Source of the DNA: Nocardioides sp. cx-173
GTDB lineage: Bacteria; Actinomycetota; Actinomycetes; Propionibacteriales; Nocardioidaceae
Direction: 5' to 3'
Assembly (NCBI RefSeq): GCF_021117365.1
Contig: NZ_CP088262.1
Location: 2,854,501-2,918,500 of the forward strand
Length of the DNA: 64,000 nt
Shown here: piece by piece, positions 32,097 to 39,945 of the stretch
How positions within the stretch are numbered: position 1 is the first letter of the stretch
Layout: every line of letters begins with the position of its first letter
The notes under the pieces: generated by a model
Seen by the model: only the letters and a program-made list of their open reading frames with translations
Database searches by the model: none
What the model was told of the DNA's origin: nothing
Program-made: the position numbers and the translations under genes

Positions 32097-33308
32097 CTAG
32101 GGCAGCAGGTCGCGGACGACGGCGTCCGCCAGCAACCGGCCGCGCCGGGTGAGCACGAGCCGGCCGACGCCGGGCTCGAGCAGCCCGTCGGCCACCAGGC
32201 GCGGCACGGCCACCCGCCCCGGCCCGTCCAGCACGCCGGGGTCCAGGCCGTCGCGCAGCCGCAGCTCGAGCAGGACCCGCTCCACGCGCCTGCTCTCGTC
32301 GTCGAGCACCTCGCGCGCGTGCGCCGGGCTCAGCCCCGAGGCCAGCCGGTCGGCGTACGCCACGGGGTGCTTGACGTTCCACCAGCGCACGCCGCCGACG
32401 TGCGAGTGGGCGCCCGGACCGACGCCCCACCACTCACCGTCGGTCCAGTAGCCGAGGTTGTGCCGGCAGCGCGCGGCGTCGTCGCGGGCCCAGTTGGACA
32501 CCTCGTACCAGCCGAGCCCCGCCGCGGTCAGCCGGTCGTCGGCCAGGTCGTACTTGTCGGCGAGGTCGTCCTCGTCGGGCATCGGCAGCTCGCCGCGGCG
32601 CACCCGGCGGGCCAGGGCCGTGCCGTCCTCGACGATGAGCGAGTACGCCGACACGTGGTCGGGCTCGCACGCCAGCGCCTCGTCGAGGCTGCGCCGCCAG
32701 TCGGCCAGCGACTCCCCCGGCGTGCCGTAGATGAGGTCCAGGCTGACCTGCTCGAAGCCGGCGGCGCGCGCCCACGCCACGACGTCCGGCACCCGCGCCG
32801 GGTCGTGGGTGCGGTCGAGGACGGCCAGGACGTGGGGCACGGCCGACTGCATGCCGAACGAGATCCGGGTGAAGCCGCGCTCGCGCAGCTCGGCCAGCGA
32901 CTCCGCGGTGACGCTGTCGGGGTTGGCCTCGGTGGTCACCTCGGCGCCGGGCGCCAGGCCGAACTCCTCGTCGATCGCGTCCAGCACCGCGCCGAGGTCA
33001 GCGGGGCGGAGCAGCGTCGGGGTGCCGCCGCCCACGAAGACGGTGTCGACCGGCGCGTCCGCGGCGCCGAGGATGCGGCGGGCCTGCCGTACCTCCGCCA
33101 CCGCCGAGGTGGCGTACGTCGCCCGGGAGGCGCCGGGCCCCAGCTCGTCGGCGGTGTAGGTGTTGAAGTCGCAGTAGCCGCATCGGACCCGGCAGAACGG
33201 CACGTGCACGTAGAAGCCGAACGGATGCTCGCCCAGGCCGCTCAGCGCCTCCTGCGGCAGGGCGCCGTCCGGCGGCACCGGGTCACCGGGAGGAAGGGCG
33301 GACGGCAC
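32097..33308 (-). CDS. hemW: HemW-like radical SAM heme chaperone
   Basis: The 403-residue radical SAM enzyme has the CRVRCGYCDF cluster motif (CxxxCxxC) after an N-terminal FYVHVPF, a VFVGGGTPTLL strand and the C-terminal HemN domain. HemW delivers heme to respiratory enzymes; older annotation calls it oxygen-independent coproporphyrinogen oxidase, but true HemN enzymes have an extra N-terminal region. GTG 33308 follows GAAGAT-N6. lepA, usually adjacent in actinobacteria, lies 22 kb away at 55756. Confidence 0.9.
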   Translation of the reverse strand: MPSALPPGDPVPPDGALPQEALSGLGEHPFGFYVHVPFCRVRCGYCDFNTYTADELGPGASRATYATSAVAEVRQARRILGAADAPVDTVFVGGGTPTLLRPADLGAVLDAIDEEFGLAPGAEVTTEANPDSVTAESLAELRERGFTRISFGMQSAVPHVLAVLDRTHDPARVPDVVAWARAAGFEQVSLDLIYGTPGESLADWRRSLDEALACEPDHVSAYSLIVEDGTALARRVRRGELPMPDEDDLADKYDLADDRLTAAGLGWYEVSNWARDDAARCRHNLGYWTDGEWWGVGPGAHSHVGGVRWWNVKHPVAYADRLASGLSPAHAREVLDDESRRVERVLLELRLRDGLDPGVLDGPGRVAVPRLVADGLLEPGVGRLVLTRRGRLLADAVVRDLLP

Positions 33309-33351
33309 CGGGCCATCTTCCCACCCGGGCGGTGACCCGGTGCCGGCCGGA

Positions 33352-35172
33352 TCAGCTGTAGAACGATGCGATGCGCTCGGAGTTGTGGTCTTCGACCACG
33401 TTGCGCTTGACCTTCAGCGACGGGGTCAGCTCGCCGGACTCGATGCTCAGGTCGTGGTCGAGGATCTCCCACTTCTTGACGGTCTCCCAGCGGTTGAGGC
33501 GGCTGTTGAGCTCCTCCACGTAGCCGGCCACCATCTCGTGCGCCTTCTCCGAGGACACGACCTCCGAGTACGGCTTGCCGGCCAGGCCGTTCTCGGCGGC
33601 CCAGCCCTCCATGGCGTCGGGGTCGAGGGTGACCAGGGCGACGACGTAGTTGCGGTCGTTGCCGAAGACCATGAACTGGCTGACGTAGGGGCAGATCGCC
33701 TTGAACTTCGACTCGATGGCCGACGGGGCGATGTACTTGCCTCCGGAGGTCTTGAAGAGGTCCTTGATCCGGCCGGTGATCGTGAGGAAGCCGTCCTCGT
33801 CGAGGCTGCCCTTGTCGCCGGTGCGGAGCCAGCCGTCCTCGGTGAGCGTGCCCGCGGTCTCCTGCGGCAGGTTGTGGTAGCCGTCCATGACGTGCGGGCC
33901 GCGGAGCAGCACCTCGTCGCCCTCGCCGATGCGCACCTCGCTGCCGGGCAGCGCGCGACCGACGGTGCCGATCTTGTTGTCGTCGGGGTGGTTGACCGTC
34001 GCGCCGGCGGAGTTCTCGGTCATGCCGTAGCCCTCGAGGATGACGATGCCGGCGGCGTTGAACCACTCGGCGATCTCCTGGTTGAGGGCTGCGGAGCCGG
34101 AGATGAAGAACCGCACGCGGCCTCCGAACCGCTCGCGCACCTTGCTGAAGACGACCTTGTCGAACAGCCCGTGCTGGAGCCGGAGCACCGGCGGGACGGA
34201 CTTGCCCTCGCGCACGAGCCGGTCGCGCTTGAGCCCGGCCTCGAACGCCTTGTGGAAGATCTTCTCCTTGATGCCGCCCTCGGCCGCCTGCATCGTCTGG
34301 ATCCGGCTGTAGGCCTTCTCGAAGATGCGCGGGGCCGCCCCCATGAACGTCGGCTTCACGATGCCGCAGTTCTCGACGATCTTGTCCACGCGGCCGTCGA
34401 TGGCCGAGGCGAACCCGCACGCGAGCTGGGCCGACAGCAGCACCTTGCCGAACGAGTGCGCCATCGGCAGCCACAGGAACTGCAGGTCGGACTCGTCGAG
34501 GATGTGCTGGACCTTGATCGCGCACCCCTCGTAGACCCACGACTCGTGCTTGAGCCGCACCCCCTTGGGCCGGCCGGTCGTGCCGGAGGTGTAGATGAGG
34601 GTCGCGAGCTGGCCGGGGGCGATGCTCTTGGCGGTCGTCTCAATCGCGTCGGGGTGCTCGGCGAGGTAGGCGTCGCCCAGTTGGGCGAGCGCGTCCATCG
34701 TGATGACCCAGTCGCCGTCGGCCGTGCCGTCGAAGGTCACGACCTTGCCGAGGTGGGGCAGCTCGTTCTTGTGCGCCGTCAGCTTGGCCAGCTGCTCGTC
34801 GTCCTCCGCGAAGACCACGCGGCACTCGGCGTCGCCGAGGATGTAGGCGGTGTCCTCGTCGTTGGTGGTCGGGTAGACGGTGGTCGTCGCGCCGGCGGCA
34901 CACATCACCGCCAGGTCGGCCAGGATCCACTCGTAGCGGGTGTTGGCCGCGATGCCGACGCGCTGCTCCGGCTCGAGGCCCAGCGAGAGCAGCCCGGCCG
35001 CGAGCCGGCGTACGAGCTCGCCGGACTCCTTCCAGGTGACCGACTTCCACTCCTCGCCCACGGGGTAGCGGAAGGCCTCGGCGTCGGGGCTGGCGGATAC
35101 TCGGTCGAGGAACTGCACCGCCACGTTCTGAGGAAGGTTGTCGACGAAGGTCGTGTCGTGGTTGACGGGCAT
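33352..35172 (-). CDS. Long-chain fatty acyl-CoA ligase (FAD15-type)
   Basis: The 606-residue AMP-forming ligase has the P-loop TLIYTSGTTGRPKGV, a YGMTENSAGATV adenine motif, and the TGDKGSLDEDGFLTITGRIKD catalytic and hinge region. The length and C terminus (SGELTPSLKVKRN) match the FAD15/ACSL family. It activates fatty acids with CoA for beta-oxidation or lipid synthesis at the inner membrane face. ATG 35172 has CAGGAG upstream. A CTACC-N4-GGTAG palindrome at 35230-35243 lies 58 nt upstream as a possible operator for a fatty-acid-responsive repressor. Confidence 0.92.
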   Translation of the reverse strand: MPVNHDTTFVDNLPQNVAVQFLDRVSASPDAEAFRYPVGEEWKSVTWKESGELVRRLAAGLLSLGLEPEQRVGIAANTRYEWILADLAVMCAAGATTTVYPTTNDEDTAYILGDAECRVVFAEDDEQLAKLTAHKNELPHLGKVVTFDGTADGDWVITMDALAQLGDAYLAEHPDAIETTAKSIAPGQLATLIYTSGTTGRPKGVRLKHESWVYEGCAIKVQHILDESDLQFLWLPMAHSFGKVLLSAQLACGFASAIDGRVDKIVENCGIVKPTFMGAAPRIFEKAYSRIQTMQAAEGGIKEKIFHKAFEAGLKRDRLVREGKSVPPVLRLQHGLFDKVVFSKVRERFGGRVRFFISGSAALNQEIAEWFNAAGIVILEGYGMTENSAGATVNHPDDNKIGTVGRALPGSEVRIGEGDEVLLRGPHVMDGYHNLPQETAGTLTEDGWLRTGDKGSLDEDGFLTITGRIKDLFKTSGGKYIAPSAIESKFKAICPYVSQFMVFGNDRNYVVALVTLDPDAMEGWAAENGLAGKPYSEVVSSEKAHEMVAGYVEELNSRLNRWETVKKWEILDHDLSIESGELTPSLKVKRNVVEDHNSERIASFYS

Positions 35173-35229
35173 GCCACTCCTGGGTGAAGCCGAGACGGGT
35201 AGGTTTCGGAGTAACCTAGATCACTTTCA

Positions 35230-35243
35230 CTACCGACTGGTAG
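35230..35243. promoter_or_regulatory. CTACC-N4-GGTAG palindrome before the acyl-CoA ligase gene
   Basis: A 14-bp inverted repeat with GACT at its centre lies upstream of the ligase start and 68 nt from the end of the MOSC gene. TetR-family repressors of lipid genes use palindromes of this size. The cognate regulator is not in the window. Confidence 0.4.
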
Positions 35244-35310
35244 CGGGTCTCGGCCGCGTCGCTGGAATCTGTCGGTCTCGGGCCTGCGTGGTCGCGGCTA
35301 CTGCTCCGGA

Positions 35311-35961
35311 TCACCCTCTCGTATGGGCGACGTAGGCGTCGGCCTTGCGCCGAGCGTGGTCCACCAGCCCGTCGACCCGCAGCAGCTCCGGCAGCAGCGT
35401 CGCGTCGGTGTAGAGCGCGCGGAACATGGTCGAGACCGTCACCCCGTGCGCGGGCTCGTGGACGACGGTGACCGGGTCGCCGGCCTGCGCGACGCCGGGC
35501 ACCACGACGCGCAGGTAGGGCCCGGGGCGGCCGACGGCCGCGAAGCGCCGGACCCAGGCAGTGTTGTCATAGCCCGAGCGGCCCATCCACGTCTTGAAGT
35601 CGTTGCAGGGGTTGCGGACCGTGGTGACCTCGAGGACCGCCTCGCCGACGCGCCAGCGCTCGCCGATCTGAGCATCGTTGACGTCGATGCCCACCGTGGT
35701 GAGGTTCTCCCCGAACTGCCCGTCGCGGATCTCCTGGCCGAGCTCGGCGGCCCACAGGTCGAGGTCCTCGCGGGCGAACGCGTAGACCGCCTTCTCCAGT
35801 CCGCCGTGGTGCCGCGTGTCCGAGACCTGGTCCCCGGCCGGGCCGTAGCGGCCGATCTCGACCGGGCCGGCGACGGGCTGCTTGTCGATCGAGGTCCGCC
35901 CGATCCCCGCCCAGGCGGCCTCCCGGGGCCGACCGACGTTCAGGGAGCGGAGCAGAGCCAT
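35311..35961 (-). CDS. MOSC-domain protein
   Basis: The 216-residue protein is a YiiM-like stand-alone MOSC domain. It has KAVYAFAREDLDLWAAELG, GQFGENLTTVGIDVNDAQIG and the conserved Cys in VRNPCNDFKTWMG. MOSC domains carry sulfur or molybdenum cofactor chemistry; YiiM-like proteins reduce N-hydroxylated compounds. ATG 35961 lies 6 nt after GACAAT. The gene lies just upstream of the left end of the transposon (36021), which did not interrupt it. Confidence 0.88.
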   Translation of the reverse strand: MALLRSLNVGRPREAAWAGIGRTSIDKQPVAGPVEIGRYGPAGDQVSDTRHHGGLEKAVYAFAREDLDLWAAELGQEIRDGQFGENLTTVGIDVNDAQIGERWRVGEAVLEVTTVRNPCNDFKTWMGRSGYDNTAWVRRFAAVGRPGPYLRVVVPGVAQAGDPVTVVHEPAHGVTVSTMFRALYTDATLLPELLRVDGLVDHARRKADAYVAHTRG

Positions 35962-36020
35962 GCCCCCATTGTCCCCTCCACGAGACTGCTCGCCACCGCT
36001 CGGGCGGGTGAACGCTCTTA

Positions 36021-36040
36021 CTGGGTGTGTCCCTATTGGC
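36021..36040. repeat. Left terminal inverted repeat (20 bp)
   Basis: It begins CTGGGTGTGTCCC and is the exact reverse complement of 39926-39945. Similarity stops abruptly after 20 bp. Confidence 0.85.
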
Positions 36041-36078
36041 GATATCAGTGACCGGATCCGCCGATGAGCGGTTGTTGG

Positions 36079-36942
36079 TCAGACGTGCCGGGTGGGCAGA
36101 AGCGGGTCGAGTGCGTAGATGAGTGAGGTGACGTAGGTGGGCGGGGTGTGGCTGTCGGTAGCGCTCTCCAGTTCGCCGACTTCGAGCCCGACTACTTCGG
36201 ATTCAGCCAGCACCTCAGCGGTGGCGCGGAGGTCAGCAAGGGTCATGCCGTCTGCGACGAGGTAGTCGGTGGGAACGGTTCCGGCGTCGAGGACGTCGCA
36301 GTCGATGTGTACGTAGACGGGTCGCCCGGCGACGATGCGGCGTAGGTCCTCGGCCATGGAGGGTCCGACCTTGACCAGGGGCACAGTTCCGGCGTCGATG
36401 AGAGCCTGTTCGGCGGGGTCAAGGTCGCGCGCTCCGACCAGCACCGCGTTGTCGGCGTTGAGGCCGCTTCCAAGTCCGGAGTCCCAGTACCCGAGCGGGC
36501 CGCTGTAGGCGAGTCCACCGAGGTAGCCGGTTGTGGTGTTGTCCGGGGTGTTGAGGTCGGCGTGCGCGTCGAACCAGACCACGACGGCGTCGGGGCGGTG
36601 CTTGGCCACGACGGGCAGCGTGGCGAGCGCGACCGCGCAGCGGCTGGAGGCTGTGATGGGGGTGAGTCCGGCTTGGAACGCTTGGTCCAGTGTGGTGGCC
36701 ATTGCCTTGAGCGTGGGTGTGGCGGCTGCGAGCTCTTCCTGCCAACCGACCGACAGCGCACGTTCAGGCTCGCCCACGACCGTTGCTTCCAACCCAAGGC
36801 GGTTCGAGAAGGCGTTGGCGAGTTCGCGGGACCCGACCATGGCGAGGTCGTTGTGGTCTCCTGCGCGTCCGGCGAAGTGGGTGACTGCGACCTGTGGCTG
36901 GCTAGTGGGGGTAGTTGCTGAGGACTTGGCGCGGGGCGGCAT
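36079..36942 (-). CDS. Arginase/agmatinase-family protein with altered metal site
   Basis: The 287-residue ureohydrolase-fold protein keeps the DAHAD motif (residues 125-129) and HIDCDVLD (Asp 214 and 216) that hold manganese. The usual GGDHS segment is replaced by SSRCA (99-103), removing one His ligand, and the later HGM loop is GGL. Arginase, agmatinase or formiminoglutamase activity is therefore uncertain. ATG 36942 is chosen from the N-terminal homology (VAVTHFAGRAGD). It is divergent from the Lrp-type regulator inside the transposon, so it is probably the regulator's target. Confidence 0.7.
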   Translation of the reverse strand: MPPRAKSSATTPTSQPQVAVTHFAGRAGDHNDLAMVGSRELANAFSNRLGLEATVVGEPERALSVGWQEELAAATPTLKAMATTLDQAFQAGLTPITASSRCAVALATLPVVAKHRPDAVVVWFDAHADLNTPDNTTTGYLGGLAYSGPLGYWDSGLGSGLNADNAVLVGARDLDPAEQALIDAGTVPLVKVGPSMAEDLRRIVAGRPVYVHIDCDVLDAGTVPTDYLVADGMTLADLRATAEVLAESEVVGLEVGELESATDSHTPPTYVTSLIYALDPLLPTRHV

Positions 36943-37084
36943 GACGGTGAGGACTCCTTTGCGAGCTTTGTGTCTTGCTGGCACCGTCGACGCTAGAAGT
37001 GGGCGATGTGGGACCGCAACCGCCAGCCTGTCCACATTGTGCTCGGCGTCACCGCAGTCTGTCGTGGCGGAGTAAGCTGATTGC

Positions 37085-37513
37085 GTGCTTGATGACTTGG
37101 ACCACCGCCTGATCGCGCGTTTGCGTGCGAACAGCCGGACGCCGGTGGCAGTCCTGTCGCGGGAACTGGGCGTCAACCGCTCCACCGTCACACATCGCAT
37201 CGACCGGCTCGTCGACTCCGGCGTCATCGAGGGCTTCACGCTGCGCCTAAGCAACGACGTGGACCGAGACGCCGTCCGAGGCGTCACCACAGTCGTCACC
37301 GCGCCCAACGAGGGACAGAACGTGATCCGTGAGATCCGTGGCTACCCAGAGGTCGAGCGGCTCCACTCGACTACCGGCGCGTGGGACCTCGTAGTGCAAC
37401 TCCGCTGCCGCAGCCTCTCCGAGTTCGACCTCGTTCTCGAACGCATCCGCACCCTCCCCGGCGTCCGAGACACCCAGACCAGCCTGCTCTTCAACTCCCT
37501 CACAACGGCTTAA
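37085..37513 (+). CDS. Lrp/AsnC-family regulator
   Basis: The 142-residue protein has an N-terminal HTH (LDHRLIARLRANSRTPVAVL, then GVNRSTVTHRIDRLVDSGVI) and a C-terminal RAM (ligand-binding) domain with GAWDLVVQLRCRSL. Lrp-type proteins sense amino acids and control their metabolism. It is divergent from the arginase-family gene, sharing a 142-bp region (36943-37084), and probably regulates it in response to an amino acid. It starts at GTG 37085. It is carried on the transposon. Bases 37514-37658 after it hold no feature I recognise apart from a 16-bp tandem duplication at 37649-37680. Confidence 0.85.
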   Translation: MLDDLDHRLIARLRANSRTPVAVLSRELGVNRSTVTHRIDRLVDSGVIEGFTLRLSNDVDRDAVRGVTTVVTAPNEGQNVIREIRGYPEVERLHSTTGAWDLVVQLRCRSLSEFDLVLERIRTLPGVRDTQTSLLFNSLTTA

Positions 37514-38207
37514 AGGGCACAGCCGGAGGAGCGCGGCATGGCTGGCGTCCTGCTGCCCTCCGGTCACCGAATACAGAGTCTCGGGCACGCCCAACGAGTC
37601 TCTAACGTCCGGATCTGCCGCGATGAGTGCGGTCCTCATGAGCGCTCAGGCAGCGAGGTCAACTGGCAGCGAGGTCAACTGGCAGCCGGCGTGCTCGTTC
37701 TCGGGAGAGCTGGCGCAGTGTCGTGGCGATGCAGGCCACCTGGAGCCAGCATGTCGCCGAGGTAGTCGTATTCTCGAACGACTTCGCCAACCGGCGGGAG
37801 CGCCCCAGGCGCCCGTGGGCAACCTCAACGCGCCAGGCGTGCCGAATGGGGCGGAAGACCGGCTGTCGTCCCACCCGACCCGGCGGACCTCGAGATCGTG
37901 CTGCCGACCGAGGTCCCGCGCGGCGGCCGCAGTGACCCCGCGGTCCACCAAGACGAGCTCGAGCCGGCCGGCGACGCCCTGCTGGGTCAGGTGCTCCAAC
38001 ACAGGTCGCTGGCCCGGTTCTCGTGGGCGAGGCGGGAACCACTAGCGCGGCCGCCGGAAGGTCGGTGATGTCGACGGCCACGACACGCTTGGCTCCCTTG
38101 GTGCGGCCATAGGGGCCGCCTCGGTCGTGGAACGTGAACCCGCCGTTCGAGGCACCGCGGGCTAGGTGGGTGTCGATGACGACCATCGAGGGCGTCTGCT
38201 CCGCCCT

Positions 38208-39611
38208 GACAGAGCCCCGCGGGGTGGTGGGCTTTGAGGTGATCCTCAGTGCCTACACGTCGCTGCTCTCGATGGCGGCGACGGAGTCAGTATCGCTGGT
38301 GTCGTAGAGCTTGGCCATAGACCCCTCGGACAGGTAGCGGCGGTCGCCGGCGATCCACTCGTCGTGCATGTCGATCAGCACCGCCCCGACAAGGCGGATG
38401 ACCGCGGCGGCGTTGGGGAAGATGCCCACGACCCGGGAGCGGCGCTTGATCTCCTTGTTGACCCGCTCGAGGGGGTTGGTGGACCAGATCTTGCGCCAGT
38501 GCTCGCGCGGGAACGCAGTGAACGCGAGCACCTCGGCCTTCGCGTCGTCCATCAGGGGCCCGAGCTTGGGAAACCGGGCGGCGAGCTCGTCGCGGGTCTT
38601 GTCCCACGCCGCGTGGACGTCCTCGGCGGTGGGTTGGGCAAAGATCATCCGGAACGCAGTCGCCACCAGCTCGGCCTGGCCCTTGGGCACGTGCGCGAGC
38701 AGGTTGCGGGCGAAGTGGACCCGACACCTCTGGTGCGCGACACCCTGGAAGGCCCGCTTCAACGCCTTGACCAGGCCGGAGTGCTGGTCCCTGATCACCA
38801 GCCGCACCCCGGCCAGGCCGCGTTGCTTGAGGCTGAGCAGGAAGCTGCGCCAGAAGATCTCGTCCTCGCTGTCACCGACGTCCAGGCCGAGGATCTCTCG
38901 CTCGCCGGTCGCGGTGACGCCAGTGGCGACGATGACGGCCATCGACACGACCTGGCCGCCCTTGCCCGGGGCGTTGCGGACGTGGAGGTAGGTCGCATCC
39001 AGGTAGATGTAGGGGAACTCGACGTGATCCAGAGTCCGGGTGCGGAACGCGCCGACGGTCTCGTCCAGGCCGGCGCAGATCCGCGAGACCTCGGACTTGC
39101 TGATCCCGGCCCCGCCCATCGCTTCGACCAGGTCGTCGACGCTGCGGGTGCTGATGCCGTGGACGTAGGCCTCCATCACCACCGCGTACAACGCTTGGTC
39201 GATGCGGCGGCGGGGCTCGAGGATGATCGGGAAGAACGACCCCTTGCGCAGCTTCGGGATCCGCAGCTCGACGTCGCCGGCCTTGGTGGTCAGCATCCGC
39301 GGCCGGTGGCCGTTGCGCTCAGTGACGCGGCCATCGGTGCGCTCATACGGTGCGGCACCGATCCGTTCGGCGGCTTCGAGCTCAATCAACTCCTGAAGCG
39401 CGACCCGGACCGAGTCGCGGACCAGATCGGCGCCATCACCGGCACGGAACGCCTCGAGGAGTTCGGACAGGGCAGACTGTGGCAAGGCCATCGGTGGCTC
39501 TCCTTCAATGTGTCTCTTGGTCGATACACACCGAAGATCCCGCCGATGGCCGTCTACGTCTTCACGCCTCGCCGCCAGCCCTCAAACCCCACCACTCCCC
39601 GGGACTCTCCT
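38208..39611. mobile_element. IS256-family insertion sequence
   Basis: The element is 1404 bp with imperfect terminal repeats (left reads AGAGCCCCGCGGGGTGGTGG, right reads AGAGTCCCGGGGAGTGGTGG) and an 8-bp direct repeat TCCGCCCT on both sides (38200-38207 and 39612-39619). It carries one intact transposase. It inserted into the IS5-type transposase gene after that element had arrived. Since the duplication is perfect, the insertion looks recent. Confidence 0.85.
38253..39491 (-). CDS. IS256-family (mutator-type) transposase
   Basis: The 412-residue protein is a complete MULE/IS256 transposase. Typical segments are ELEAAERIGAAPYERTD and LTTKAGDVELRIPKLRKGSF at the N terminus, VSMAVIVATGVTATGEREIL with its catalytic Asp region, LVIRDQHSGLVKALKRAF, and the C-terminal WSTNPLERVNKEIKRRSRVV. 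No stop or frameshift is seen, so it could be active. It fills most of the 1.4-kb element. Confidence 0.95.
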   Translation of the reverse strand: MALPQSALSELLEAFRAGDGADLVRDSVRVALQELIELEAAERIGAAPYERTDGRVTERNGHRPRMLTTKAGDVELRIPKLRKGSFFPIILEPRRRIDQALYAVVMEAYVHGISTRSVDDLVEAMGGAGISKSEVSRICAGLDETVGAFRTRTLDHVEFPYIYLDATYLHVRNAPGKGGQVVSMAVIVATGVTATGEREILGLDVGDSEDEIFWRSFLLSLKQRGLAGVRLVIRDQHSGLVKALKRAFQGVAHQRCRVHFARNLLAHVPKGQAELVATAFRMIFAQPTAEDVHAAWDKTRDELAARFPKLGPLMDDAKAEVLAFTAFPREHWRKIWSTNPLERVNKEIKRRSRVVGIFPNAAAVIRLVGAVLIDMHDEWIAGDRRYLSEGSMAKLYDTSDTDSVAAIESSDV

Positions 39612-39925
39612 TCCGCCCTTCCGTCATGTCGGCGCGCGGCGGCGTGCAGCACCGTCAGGGCCTGCGCCCGGGTGCCGTTGCGTGACTATCGGCGGAGCTG
39701 GGACCAGACACGGGTCCAGGGTCCGAACGACTCCGGTAGGTAGCGCCACTGGCAACCGGTCTGAGCGATGGACAGCATCGCGTCCAGCACGCTCCGCAGG
39801 TCATCGGCGTGCCTGCGGCCCCGCTTACCCGGCGCGTTGAAGACATGCTCAAGCAGGTCCCACTGCTCATCGGTCAGGTCACTGGGGTACGGCATGCGCC
39901 GCACGGTGCCTGTGCAGCCCGCCAA

Positions 39926-39945
39926 GCCAATAGGGACACACCCAG
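39926..39945. repeat. Right terminal inverted repeat (20 bp)
   Basis: It is the exact reverse complement of 36021-36040. The TTA immediately after it is both the target duplication and the stop codon of the kinase gene at 39946. Confidence 0.85.

Larger units (their letters stand above)
37659..39895 (-). pseudogene. Decayed IS5-type transposase interrupted by IS256
   Basis: The N-terminal part (start ATG 39895, MPYPSDLTDEQWDLLEHVF) runs into a TAG at 39686 where the family has Trp, after PWTRVWSQLRR. The frame then continues (SRNGTRAQALTVLHAAARR) to the IS256 insertion. The C-terminal part resumes at about 38200 (PSMVVIDTHLARGASNGG) and ends near 37659, with at least two frame changes between 38050 and 37850 (frames with LEHLTQQGV and RLELVLVDRGV, then back). 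It has lost at least three coding features, so it was inactive apart from the IS256 insertion. It is an IS5/IS427-type DDE transposase. Confidence 0.8.
36021..39945. mobile_element. IS5-type transposon unit with passenger genes, disrupted by an IS256 element
   Basis: The unit is bounded by perfect 20-bp inverted repeats (36021-36040 and 39926-39945) and a 3-bp direct repeat TTA outside each end (36018-36020, 39946-39948). This agrees with IS427-group IS5 elements, which target TNA. It carries, left to right, an arginase-family gene, an Lrp/AsnC gene and a decayed IS5-type transposase split by an IS256 element. Lines counted by hand in the passenger part were 62-75% G+C against 70-75% in flanking genes. 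No second internal copy of the terminal repeat was found, so this is either an IS with passenger genes or a collapsed composite transposon. Confidence 0.75.

Noticed and set aside
36021-39945. A prophage or integrative element
   Set aside because: There is no integrase, phage structural gene or tRNA attachment site; the ends and duplications indicate IS-type transposition.
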